Below, piece by piece: positions 1 through 5,652 of a DNA stretch of 6,187 bases. Made by a program: the position numbers and the translations under genes. This stretch comes from an uncultured beta proteobacterium (lineage in GTDB: Bacteria; Pseudomonadota; Gammaproteobacteria; Burkholderiales; Burkholderiaceae). Below the pieces are notes generated by a model. The model did not search any database. It was given only the letters and a program-made list of their open reading frames with translations, and was not told where the DNA came from. How positions within the stretch are numbered: position 1 is the first letter of the stretch; every line of letters starts with the position of its first letter. The stretch is taken from NCBI GenBank assembly GCA_903944255.1, contig CAJARE010000016.1, positions 1 to 6,187 on the forward strand. Reading direction: 5' to 3'.

Positions 1-374
1 ACAATGACGTTCGGAATCGTACAAACCAGAACTACGGGCGTAATATCTTTAATAACATCAAACCCATGATTGGAAAATAGATGAGGGCCAGCCGCATTCG
101 TTGAGCTGGTAGCCATCAAAATGGAATAACCATCGGGCTTATCCTGGACAAATGCCTGTGTACCAATGTTGCCGCCTGCCCCACCCTTATTTTCAACAAA
201 TACTGAAACGCCAAGCTCTTTCGTCAGTGGCTGTACCAGAATGCGAGCCACTTGATCTGTTGCACCGCCAGGAGGCCAAGGCACAAGAAACTTAATTGAT
301 TTATCTGGATATGCAGCAAAGCCATTGATAGCAAATGTGGCAAGCAGGGTAATGAAGACAGACTTGAGTTTCAT
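1..374 (-). CDS. Bug/TctC-family tripartite tricarboxylate-type substrate-binding protein, N-terminal part (runs off window start)
   Basis: This is the periplasmic receptor of a tripartite tricarboxylate (TTT) type transporter, or an orphan Bug protein; such proteins bind small carboxylates or related solutes. The minus-strand reading from the ATG at 374-372 stays open to the window edge (about 124 residues; full members are about 320). It begins with a signal peptide (Lys2, Lys4, hydrophobic core, cleavage near GFA-AYP around residue 20-21). The family hallmarks follow: YPDKSIKFLVPWPPGGATD at about residues 22-40, then VENKGGAGGNIGTQ at about 60-73, and PDGYSILMATSST further on. These PPGG.TD and GAGG.IG blocks are characteristic of the family and build the ligand pocket. 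The start is preceded by a weak AGAAAGAA purine stretch (plus coordinates 383-390) about 8 nt upstream. The substrate cannot be told from this fragment, and no membrane partner genes are visible. The family call is firm. Confidence 0.93.
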   Translation of the reverse strand, partial: MKLKSVFITLLATFAINGFAAYPDKSIKFLVPWPPGGATDQVARILVQPLTKELGVSVFVENKGGAGGNIGTQAFVQDKPDGYSILMATSSTNAAGPHLFSNHGFDVIKDITPVVLVCTIPNVI

Positions 375-460
375 AGAGCACGTTCTTTCTAAAATAGGCA
401 AAAAAACAATTTCGGGTACAGTTTGATGAATATATCGTATCTCAGTTAATTGACTAGGAA
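375..460. promoter_or_regulatory. Divergent intergenic spacer with presumptive promoters for the flanking genes
   Basis: This 86-base AT-rich spacer separates a minus-strand receptor gene from a plus-strand run, so it must hold both promoters if each is transcribed from here. On the plus strand, TTGATG at 423-428 and GTTAAT at 445-450 are a loose -35/-10 pair with a 16-base spacer. That would place the RNA start almost on the ATG at 461, giving a nearly leaderless message. This fits the absence of a properly spaced ribosome site there: the only AGGA ends one base before the ATG. On the minus strand I see only weak TATATT-like elements. No operator palindrome was recognised. Confidence 0.3.
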
Positions 461-835
461 ATGCTTAAAGAGTTAAACCGCAATGAATTGCTTGAAATAG
501 CCAATTCCACTCCCTCCAAAGAGAATTGCCCATCCTGCTCACCCTTAGCTTGTAATGGCTGGGAAACTGTCCCTGGCATATTTAATCTCCAATCTCTTAA
601 GGCAATTGGCACTCTCAGAATAGATGGCGCAGGAGAATGTTGGGATGAAGACCATCCTCATGGCACCAATCTATGGTCAGAAGATGCTCCGATATCGATC
701 GAATTTCATCCCTATAACCGCTCTGATGTCTGCGCATGTCAGGAATGTGGGCGCAAATATTTGCGCTATACCGAATACGGTGGATACTATGTTGACGAAC
801 GAATTAGAGCGCTCAACCCAAAACTCATTACCTAA
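461..835 (+). CDS. Conserved hypothetical cysteine-rich protein (possible zinc-binding), 124 aa
   Basis: I do not recognise a named function. The product is a small soluble protein with no signal peptide or membrane segment, so it is probably cytoplasmic. It has seven cysteines: C23 and C26 in a CPSC pair, C31, C60, and C91/C93/C96 in a CACQECGR cluster. The two CxxC pairs look like a possible zinc site. The second half has a dense run of aromatic and acidic residues: WDEDHPHG near 61-68, PYNRSDV near 84-90, and YTEYGGYYVDERIRALNP near 103-120. I recall similar blocks in uncharacterised beta-proteobacterial proteins, but this is memory, not a search. An in-frame TAG at 455-457 rules out a longer N-terminus, so ATG 461 is the first possible start; its AGGA (456-459) is too close for a good ribosome site. 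The next gene begins about 20 bases after the stop, which suggests co-transcription. Confidence 0.75.
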   Translation: MLKELNRNELLEIANSTPSKENCPSCSPLACNGWETVPGIFNLQSLKAIGTLRIDGAGECWDEDHPHGTNLWSEDAPISIEFHPYNRSDVCACQECGRKYLRYTEYGGYYVDERIRALNPKLIT

Positions 836-841
836 TGCACC

Positions 842-845
842 AGGA
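842..845 (+). promoter_or_regulatory. Ribosome binding site AGGA favouring the GTG 855 start
   Basis: AGGA lies 9 nt before GTG 855, a normal Shine-Dalgarno distance. The competing ATG at 873 has only an A/C/T stretch (CAAAAACTACTAAAA) before it and no purine-rich site. This is why I place the start of the repeat-protein gene at 855. Confidence 0.5.
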
Positions 846-854
846 TTGGCTATT

Positions 855-1193
855 GTGCAAAAACTACTAAAAATGACTCTCTTGAACTTCCTGATTCGAT
901 CAAGCTGTTTGATTTTGTCCTTATTGGGCTCCTCAGTCCAAGCTGCACAAATTTATATTACCGACTATGCTTCAGATGCCGATGCCAAGGTCTATGTCAC
1001 CCAATATCAATCAGACGCTAATTGCATCGTCTATGAAACAGCTTATAAATCAGATAATGATCCAGGCGTATGGTATTTCACAAAATACAAAAGCGATGCC
1101 AGAGCAACTATCTTCTATACAAAATATAAGTCTGATGCGAGTCTCATTGTATATTTCACTAAATATAAAAGTGATGCTCGCTGCCGGTACTGA
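855..1193 (+). CDS. Secreted six-repeat protein of the DUF6150 / 'Septknot' type
   Basis: The function of this family is unknown. The 112-residue product starts with an export signal: Lys3, Lys6 and Arg15, a hydrophobic core around 18-25, and a VQA-A cleavage site near residue 30. The mature part (about residues 32-112) consists entirely of six tandem units of 13-14 residues with the pattern [IV]-Y-x-T-x-Y-x-S-D-A. Unit 3 carries a DNDPGV variant, and a conserved-looking Trp opens unit 4. From memory, this pattern, including the Asn-Asp-containing third unit followed by WYFxKYKS, matches DUF6150 (renamed Septknot), a family reported to fold into a 7_1 knot; I could not verify this here. The mature protein should be periplasmic or secreted and is rich in Tyr, Lys and Asp. 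The start is GTG 855, supported by AGGA at 842-845; ATG 873 (106 aa) would also leave a signal peptide. It probably shares a transcript with the gene ending at 835. The next gene starts 46 bases downstream. Confidence 0.8.
   Translation: MQKLLKMTLLNFLIRSSCLILSLLGSSVQAAQIYITDYASDADAKVYVTQYQSDANCIVYETAYKSDNDPGVWYFTKYKSDARATIFYTKYKSDASLIVYFTKYKSDARCRY
948..1190 (+). repeat. Six tandem protein-coding repeat units of 39-42 bp
   Basis: In-frame units run 948-989, 990-1028, 1029-1070, 1071-1109, 1110-1148 and 1149-1190 (42, 39, 42, 39, 39 and 42 bases). Each encodes a variant of Y-x-T-x-Y-x-S-D-A. The last three are most alike in protein (TKYKSDA in all three). Their codons nevertheless differ (AAAAGCGATGCC, AAGTCTGATGCG, AAAAGTGATGCT), so the repeat is old and kept by protein selection rather than by recent DNA duplication. 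Confidence 0.9.
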
Positions 1194-1239
1194 TCTTTCA
1201 TCAATCGATTTTTAGAATATTGGCTTATATAAAAAATTT

Positions 1240-2139
1240 ATGATTAAGCTCTATCAACCCTATCTAGGTGAGGATGAAAAAAGCAGCCTTTCTCCTAGCG
1301 TTATTCCATGGGATGCAAGTAGCAATACTGACAACAGCACTCGTGAGTACGAGCTATTTAAGCAAATTGCGTACGCGAATCCTCAAGAAACTGAGCCTTG
1401 GGGTTTAGTCTCCAAAAAATTTACCCATAAATCACTATTAGCAATAGCTGACTTTCATCATTTTGCAGAGCAAAAATTCTCCGAGGATTATGACTGTATT
1501 TTTGTTAATCCCATGATCGGGATTGAGGCTCTGCATTTCAATGTTTGGCAGCAAGGAGTTCAGTGTGGGCATGCAGGCCTAGATAAGATAATTGGGTTTT
1601 TAGAATCCTCTTTAGCGCTACCCTTCAATGCCCCCATGGATAAAAATACTTTTGCATTCTGCAACTACTTTGTTGCAAAGCCAAGTTTTTGGAATAGCTA
1701 CTTTGCCTTTGTTGACAAAGTAATCGTCCTACTGGATCAGGAAGTGGCTAAAGGAAGCGAAGTTGGGGCAATCTATGCAGGCACCGGATCCTATCATCGA
1801 GATGGAAACATCACCATGAAGCCTTTTGTGATTGAAAGATTATTTTCAACTTTTATCCAACATCATCAATTCAAGATTGCCTCTTTCAATTATGGAAAAA
1901 ACTTTTACGAAGTGAAATTCGGTGGGAAGTTTGGTGAATTTTTATTCCAGCTATCTGCGCTAAAAAATACTGCTCTGCAACTAAAGGAAGAGAATTTATT
2001 AATGGCATATGATCAAATTCGCTTTTTCATCTACTCCAATCCGACCTATATGGCATCACTATCCCTCTTAGACGATCCTCCTGACTTTTTCCTGACTAAG
2101 GAATATACAGAGCTCATGTCACATCAGTTCGTGGTCTAA
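1240..2139 (+). CDS. Conserved hypothetical protein, 299 aa; possible glycosyltransferase-associated family
   Basis: I cannot assign this protein firmly. It is predicted soluble, with no signal peptide or clear membrane helix. Visible blocks are a WGLVSKKFTHKS stretch at about residues 54-65, YDCIFVNPMIGIEALHFNVW at about 84-103, a QQGVQCGHAGL segment after it, FCNYFVAKPSFWNSYFAFVD at about 140-159, and MKPFVIERLFSTF at about 193-205. The order 'KF-x-KS, D-x-F-x-NP, FNVWxQG, NYFVxxxxFW, PFVIERLFSTF' reminds me of uncharacterised segments in polysaccharide or glycan gene clusters. That is recollection only, and no DxD-type catalytic motif is evident. Start ATG 1240 has no ribosome site before it; AT-rich TTAGAATAT and TATATAAAA stretches lie 10-28 bases upstream and could be promoter elements. 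It follows the repeat-protein gene by 46 bases on the same strand. Confidence 0.7.
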   Translation: MIKLYQPYLGEDEKSSLSPSVIPWDASSNTDNSTREYELFKQIAYANPQETEPWGLVSKKFTHKSLLAIADFHHFAEQKFSEDYDCIFVNPMIGIEALHFNVWQQGVQCGHAGLDKIIGFLESSLALPFNAPMDKNTFAFCNYFVAKPSFWNSYFAFVDKVIVLLDQEVAKGSEVGAIYAGTGSYHRDGNITMKPFVIERLFSTFIQHHQFKIASFNYGKNFYEVKFGGKFGEFLFQLSALKNTALQLKEENLLMAYDQIRFFIYSNPTYMASLSLLDDPPDFFLTKEYTELMSHQFVV

Positions 2140-2178
2140 ACAGTCTGAATGGGTTATAGTTAAACCAACATTATAGAA

Positions 2179-2214
2179 ATAGCCATCATCATTTAGCACG
2201 GGCTATCGTTTTTT
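2179..2214 (+). terminator. Possible weak intrinsic terminator after the 299-aa gene
   Basis: ATAGCC at 2179-2184 pairs with GGCTAT at 2201-2206, followed after CG by six T's at 2209-2214. The 16-base loop is long and the stem only 6 bp, so termination would be partial at best. It lies about 40 bases after the stop at 2139 and ahead of the EF-hand gene, the expected place for an operon end. Confidence 0.45.
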
Positions 2215-2245
2215 AGTTCATTACTAATATCAAAGGAGAACTTTT

Positions 2246-2644
2246 GTGAAAATCATTAATTACCTATTTATTGCTGCTACCCTACTGCCAACGATTGGCT
2301 ATTCTCAAACAGCTGCCCCCAAAATTGCATCGCTCGCTACTCTGGATGCAAATAAAGACCAGAAAATTACCAGAGAGGAAGCTCTTAAAGCTGGAATGCC
2401 AGATGCGACCTTTAAGCGAATAGATAAAGACAATAATGGCTCCATTAGCATTGCTGAATTAAATGCCTACAAAGCACAAAATAATTCGATTGCCCCTATA
2501 GATGGCGATAAAGATAATAAAATTAGCAAAGCAGAAGCAGTCAAAGCAGGAATGACTGAACAAGAATTTAGAATTCTAGATAAAGATAATAGTGGCTTCA
2601 TCACCCAACAAGAATGGGATACCGGTAATTGGATTATTTGGTAA
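2246..2644 (+). CDS. Secreted EF-hand calcium-binding protein with duplicated EF-hand pair
   Basis: This is a predicted periplasmic or secreted Ca(2+)-binding protein of 132 residues; the target is unknown. The signal peptide covers about residues 1-20 (Lys2, core LFIAATLLP, cleavage near GYS-QT). Four EF-hand loops follow. Loop 1 (34-45) has D34, N36, D38, T42 and E45; loop 2 (60-71) has D60, D62, N64, G65 and E71; loop 3 (86-97) has D86, D88, D90 and E97; loop 4 (112-123) has D112, D114, S116, G117 and E123. Loops 2 and 4 are canonical. Loops 1 and 3 lack the Gly at loop position 6 (Gln39, Asn91), so they may bind more weakly. The two halves repeat with a 52-residue shift, each with an EA-x-KAGM linker, showing an internal duplication. 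The start is GTG 2246, with a strong AAAGGAGA site at 2232-2239. The gene appears single, between a weak terminator upstream and a strong one downstream. Confidence 0.92.
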   Translation: MKIINYLFIAATLLPTIGYSQTAAPKIASLATLDANKDQKITREEALKAGMPDATFKRIDKDNNGSISIAELNAYKAQNNSIAPIDGDKDNKISKAEAVKAGMTEQEFRILDKDNSGFITQQEWDTGNWIIW

Positions 2645-2666
2645 ATATTGCATTGAGACCACCATT

Positions 2667-2701
2667 AAAAATCCCTAGCATGCCTAGGGATTTTTATTTT
2701 T
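2667..2701 (+). terminator. Strong intrinsic terminator downstream of the EF-hand gene
   Basis: AAAAATCCCTAG (2667-2678) pairs perfectly over 12 bp with CTAGGGATTTTT (2684-2695) around a CATGC loop. The T-rich tail continues through 2701. It sits 23 bases after the stop at 2644. Because the stem begins with five A's, it also offers a short U-run in the other direction. It could therefore stop the convergent transcript of the iron-binding protein gene, whose stop is at 2819. Confidence 0.92.
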
Positions 2702-2719
2702 ACTGTCTACTGACGGCAC

Positions 2720-2791
2720 CTACAAGTCAATAGATGCATTTAGCACTACACCTATAACAAATACGGCTAATAAAATTTGTACTAAGGTCAT
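2720..2791 (-). CDS. Speculative 23-residue hydrophobic small ORF
   Basis: Downstream of the iron-binding protein gene on the minus strand, ATG 2791 opens a 23-codon frame ending in TAG at 2722-2720. The peptide is almost entirely apolar (LVQILLAVFVIGVVLNA core), as expected for a single membrane helix. It starts 27 bases after the preceding stop, so it would lie in the same transcript. There is no Shine-Dalgarno sequence: the upstream stretch is T-rich and a TGA directly abuts the ATG. A chance frame of this size is quite possible. Confidence 0.2.
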   Translation of the reverse strand: MTLVQILLAVFVIGVVLNASIDL

Positions 2792-2818
2792 TCAAAAAAA
2801 ATGATTGTTCAAAGTGAT

Positions 2819-3865
2819 TTATTTATATCCCACTTGATCTAAAAGTTTTTGAGCGGTAATTTGGTTCTTGCCGATGGCTGCCACAGAAACCTTTTCTGCC
2901 TGAAAAGTACCTAAAGTTTTAAGAGCCGGATTCTCTACTTTTACTGATGAGACAACCGGCCACTCATTATTGCCATTAGCTAAATATTCTTGCGCTGAAT
3001 CACTGGCTAAGTATTCCAAAAATAATAATGCCTCTTTAGGATGTGGCGCATTGCGGGCCATGCCGCCGCCTGAGATATTGATATGCACCCCACCTGAACC
3101 TTGGTTAGGCCAGACAAATCCAATCTTCGAGATCGTATTGATGTCATCTGGCTTATTTGATTGCATCATCCGTGCAAAATAATAGGTATTGGTCAAGGCG
3201 ACGCCGCACTCTCCTGATGCTACCGCCTTAATTTGGTCTGTATCACCGCCCCTAGGACTACGAGCCATATTGGCAACCATGCCTTTTGCCCAATTCTCGG
3301 TTGCGAGTAGCCCATCTCTTTCAATGAGTGCACCAACCAAGGAGAGCATATATGGATGGGAACCGGATCGAGTACAAACTTTTCCTTTATTTTCAGGATT
3401 TGCTAATTTTTCATAAGTATCTACATCTGATTTTTTGACTGTAGATTTGTTATAAACGATGACCCTAGCACGTGTGGAATATCCAAACCAAGGAATACCA
3501 TCAGCCTCATCGGCAGCTCTTAAATTTTTTGGAATTCGCTGCTCTAAATATTTTGATTTCACTGCTGCGAAAAGATTGAGTGTCTGAGCACGCCAGAGAC
3601 GCGCAGCATCGACTAACAAAATCACATCGGCTTGACTTTTTTCACCCTCACTTTTAATTCTTTCAAGTATCCCGTTGTCATCCGCTTCAATTCGATTGAT
3701 CTTAATTCCAGTCTTTTTGGTGAAGTCGCTATATAAAGCTTCATCAGTTTGGTAATGTCGGGCTGAATATAAATTGAGCTCTTTTGCAGGTTCTGCTGCA
3801 TATCCAACCCCAACCATTCCCCCCAGGAAAATCATCGTGCTGACGAATACTGTTTTGATGCCCAT
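2819..3865 (-). CDS. fbpA: Fe(3+) ABC transporter periplasmic substrate-binding protein (FbpA/FutA type)
   Basis: This protein captures ferric iron in the periplasm and delivers it to the permease encoded upstream. With the ATG at 3865 it has 348 residues, normal for the family. The signal peptide is about residues 1-24 (Lys4, hydrophobic FVSTMIFLGGMVGVGY, cleavage near YAA-EP). The mature domain begins with the family block ELNLYSARHYQTDEALY (29-45). TRARVIVYN follows (131-139). TNTYYFARM (225-233) carries the adjacent tyrosines Y228 and Y229 that coordinate iron in this family; Y33, Y38 and Y138 are further candidate ligands or pocket residues. C164 and C220 could form a disulfide. A longer frame reaches a TTG at 3913, but I prefer ATG 3865: it has GAGGG 8 nt upstream and a proper signal peptide, and the predicted RNA start lies downstream of 3913. 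A Fur-controlled promoter precedes it. The ion could also be another trivalent metal, but the Fur box argues for iron. Confidence 0.93.
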   Translation of the reverse strand: MGIKTVFVSTMIFLGGMVGVGYAAEPAKELNLYSARHYQTDEALYSDFTKKTGIKINRIEADDNGILERIKSEGEKSQADVILLVDAARLWRAQTLNLFAAVKSKYLEQRIPKNLRAADEADGIPWFGYSTRARVIVYNKSTVKKSDVDTYEKLANPENKGKVCTRSGSHPYMLSLVGALIERDGLLATENWAKGMVANMARSPRGGDTDQIKAVASGECGVALTNTYYFARMMQSNKPDDINTISKIGFVWPNQGSGGVHINISGGGMARNAPHPKEALLFLEYLASDSAQEYLANGNNEWPVVSSVKVENPALKTLGTFQAEKVSVAAIGKNQITAQKLLDQVGYK

Positions 3866-3873
3866 TTCCAAAT

Positions 3874-3878
3874 CCCTC
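3874..3878 (-). promoter_or_regulatory. Ribosome binding site GAGGG for the iron-binding protein gene
   Basis: On the minus strand GAGGG lies 8 nt before ATG 3865. It decides the start in favour of 3865 over the upstream TTG at 3913, which has no such site. Confidence 0.7.
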
Positions 3879-3915
3879 AATCTATTTTGTGGCTTGTAAT
3901 TGCTCGTTTTCAATC

Positions 3916-3945
3916 ATTTTACATCATAATGAGAATCATTATCAA
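3916..3945 (-). promoter_or_regulatory. Sigma70-type promoter of the iron-binding protein gene
   Basis: On the minus strand TTGATA (3945-3940) and TAAAAT (3921-3916) form a -35/-10 pair with an 18-base spacer, matching consensus at 5 of 6 positions each. The predicted RNA start is near 3909, giving a leader of about 44 bases before ATG 3865. The Fur box covers the spacer and most of the -35 element. Confidence 0.65.
3925..3943 (-). promoter_or_regulatory. Fur box (iron-responsive operator)
   Basis: The plus-strand 19-mer CATAATGAGAATCATTATC matches the classic Fur consensus GATAATGATAATCATTATC at 17 of 19 positions; only positions 1 and 9 differ. It lies inside the predicted promoter, 60 bases before ATG 3865. 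Iron-loaded Fur bound here would block RNA polymerase, so the binding-protein gene should be repressed when iron is ample. Confidence 0.9.
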
Positions 3946-4012
3946 TAAAGAATAGTAAAAGATCACCTTTTAAAACAAAATGAGCGCTTACATCGGGATT
4001 GAGAGGGAGAAT

Positions 4013-5584
4013 CTATTGATTTCGAGAAATCATTCTTGATAGCACTAGAACAGGAATAAGCCCTGCCAGGACAATTGTTAATGCAGGCAGCCCGAGCTCA
4101 GAGAGACGCTCATCTGCTGCAAGCTGGTAGGTTGCAACTGCTAGAGTGTCAAAATTAAATGGCCGTAGCAATAATGTCGCAGGTAACTCCTTCATGACAT
4201 CCACAAAAACAAACAAGCCTGCCGTCACCAAGCTTCGCCTAATCAATGGAATATGAACTTTTTTGAGTATCGCCCATTGATTAAATCCTAGTAATGCGGC
4301 GGATTGATCCATTGATGGGGTGATTCTATTGAGGCCCTCTTCAACACTTTGTAAGCTTGAAGATAAAAAACGTACCAAGTATGCATATACCAAAATCATC
4401 ATGCTGGCCGATATCCACCATGCCAATTGCATAATCTCTAGAATTGACAGAATACCGATTGCTAGTACTGCGCCAGGTAATGCGTAACCAAATCCCAGCA
4501 AGCGATTAACCCATGACAAACTAGGTTGCAGGCGGACTGCATAGGCAAAAAATAAGGCCAACAAAACAGAGATTGAGGCCGTCACCAGAGCAACAGAGAC
4601 CGAATTACCCAGCCAACTGAGATAACGAATGTCCATACTCAGGCCCTGCTTCAGTAACAACTGTATGAGTGCAGAGGCGGGCAACAAAAAGCCACAGAGT
4701 AAAGTCAAGCCACAAAATGCAAAGGCAAGAAAAGCCTTTTTACCGCGTAAGCATTTAGGCAATGATTTTGCTTGGGACGCTGATGCATAGCGTAATTTGG
4801 ATCGACTATTTTGCTCAATAAAGAAAATGAGTAGGACTATTCCCAATAGACTGAGTGACAATTGAACTGCGGCTAAGCGGTCACCAAAAGAAAGCCAAGC
4901 TTTAAAAATTCCGGTAGTAAAAGTCTGAACACCAAAATAAGAGACCGCACCAAAATCGGCGAGTACCTCCATCAGAGCCAAAGCCATTCCAGCAAAGATG
5001 GCTGGCCTAGCCATTGGTAGAACTAATTTCCAGAAGCCTTGAAAAGGGCTATAGCCTAAGGTTTCAGAAACCTCCATTAATCGACTACTTCGCTCCATAA
5101 ATGCCGTACGAGTAATCAGATAGACATAAGGAAAAAGGCAGAATGAAAAGGACCAGATAGCGCCAAATAAAGATCTTGGATCAGGAAAAAACCAGAGAGA
5201 ACTCATTTCTAGCCAACTGCGAAGCGCTGTCTGAATCGGCCCAGAAAATTGCAATTGATCTACAAACAGGTAGGCCATCACGTAGGTGGGTACTGCTAGC
5301 GGCAGGATTAAAGCCCACTCAAATACTTTTTTGCCGGGAAAATCATAGCTAGCAATAATCCAAGCGTTGCCAACCCCTAGAATAAAAATTCCGATACCAA
5401 CACCCAATACCAGCAATAAGGTGGAGCTGATATAAGCTCCCAGTACATAATTCCATAAATGACTCAGGGTGCCTATAGCCTCAAGATCGGGACTTCCGCC
5501 ATTGCCGGAAATAAAGAATGGCGCGGCCAAGCCAAATATTGGCAGTAATATCAATAGGGCAATTAGAACCACAATACGATTCAT
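4013..5584 (-). CDS. fbpB: Fe(3+) ABC transporter permease (FbpB type, two fused membrane domains)
   Basis: This is the inner-membrane channel of the ferric importer, 523 residues, the usual length for FbpB/SfuB-type permeases with two fused BPD_transp_1 domains. The first domain covers about residues 50-260 and the second about 325-520, with roughly a dozen hydrophobic helices in all and a polar Arg/Lys/Ser-rich linker at about 258-283. Each domain has an ATPase-contacting EAA loop: EVSETLGYSPFQGFWKLVLP (171-190) and DQSAALLGFNQWAILKKVHIP (426-446). LADFGAVSYFGV (208-219) and KELPATLLLRPFNFDTLA (465-482) are typical of iron permeases of this class. ATG 5584 lacks a clear ribosome site. The gene lies upstream of the binding-protein gene on the same strand, 147 bases apart, with no convincing terminator between, so read-through into it is possible. 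The ATPase gene diverges 68 bases away. The call is firm; the ion is inferred from the neighbours. Confidence 0.95.
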   Translation of the reverse strand: MNRIVVLIALLILLPIFGLAAPFFISGNGGSPDLEAIGTLSHLWNYVLGAYISSTLLLVLGVGIGIFILGVGNAWIIASYDFPGKKVFEWALILPLAVPTYVMAYLFVDQLQFSGPIQTALRSWLEMSSLWFFPDPRSLFGAIWSFSFCLFPYVYLITRTAFMERSSRLMEVSETLGYSPFQGFWKLVLPMARPAIFAGMALALMEVLADFGAVSYFGVQTFTTGIFKAWLSFGDRLAAVQLSLSLLGIVLLIFFIEQNSRSKLRYASASQAKSLPKCLRGKKAFLAFAFCGLTLLCGFLLPASALIQLLLKQGLSMDIRYLSWLGNSVSVALVTASISVLLALFFAYAVRLQPSLSWVNRLLGFGYALPGAVLAIGILSILEIMQLAWWISASMMILVYAYLVRFLSSSLQSVEEGLNRITPSMDQSAALLGFNQWAILKKVHIPLIRRSLVTAGLFVFVDVMKELPATLLLRPFNFDTLAVATYQLAADERLSELGLPALTIVLAGLIPVLVLSRMISRNQ

Positions 5585-5652
5585 CGACTTAGCAATCCGT
5601 TTAGACTCTTACTATGCATTAAACCATCAGTACTCATGAGAAAATTATAGAG
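5585..5652. promoter_or_regulatory. Divergent promoter region between permease and ATPase genes
   Basis: This 68-base spacer must supply the start signals for both the permease (minus) and the ATPase (plus). On the minus strand a perfect TATAAT lies at 5649-5644, placing an RNA start near 5637 and a leader of about 53 bases. No good -35 is found at the right distance, since that stretch overlaps the ATPase start codons. No clear plus-strand promoter and no Fur-like palindrome are visible here. Confidence 0.4.

Noticed and set aside
624..872. Upstream extension of the repeat-protein frame starting at ATG 624
   Set aside because: It overlaps the well-patterned 461-835 gene in another frame, has no ribosome site, and would bury the signal peptide in the middle of the protein.
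948..1190. Regular ~40-base repeats that could suggest a CRISPR-like or satellite array
   Set aside because: The units are in frame, without spacers, and are similar in protein rather than in DNA; codons differ between units, so this is a protein repeat.
967..1215. Plus-strand frame of 82 codons overlapping the repeat gene
   Set aside because: It is a shadow of the repeat periodicity in another frame; the repeat-protein frame has a signal peptide and family pattern, this one has neither.
2970..3416. Two plus-strand frames (2970-3182 and 3189-3416) opposite the iron-binding protein gene
   Set aside because: Antisense shadows of a clearly coding minus-strand gene, with no ribosome site or recognisable domain.
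3622..3813. Minus-strand 63-codon frame inside the iron-binding protein gene
   Set aside because: It lies in a different frame of the same strand within a conserved coding sequence; a shadow frame.
3946..4012. Terminator between the permease and binding-protein genes
   Set aside because: Only short palindromes (AGCGCT, TTTTAAAA) and no GC-rich stem followed by a T-run on the minus strand were found.
5585..5652. Second Fur box in the permease/ATPase spacer
   Set aside because: No stretch resembles the 19-bp consensus or tandem GATAAT hexamers closely enough by eye.
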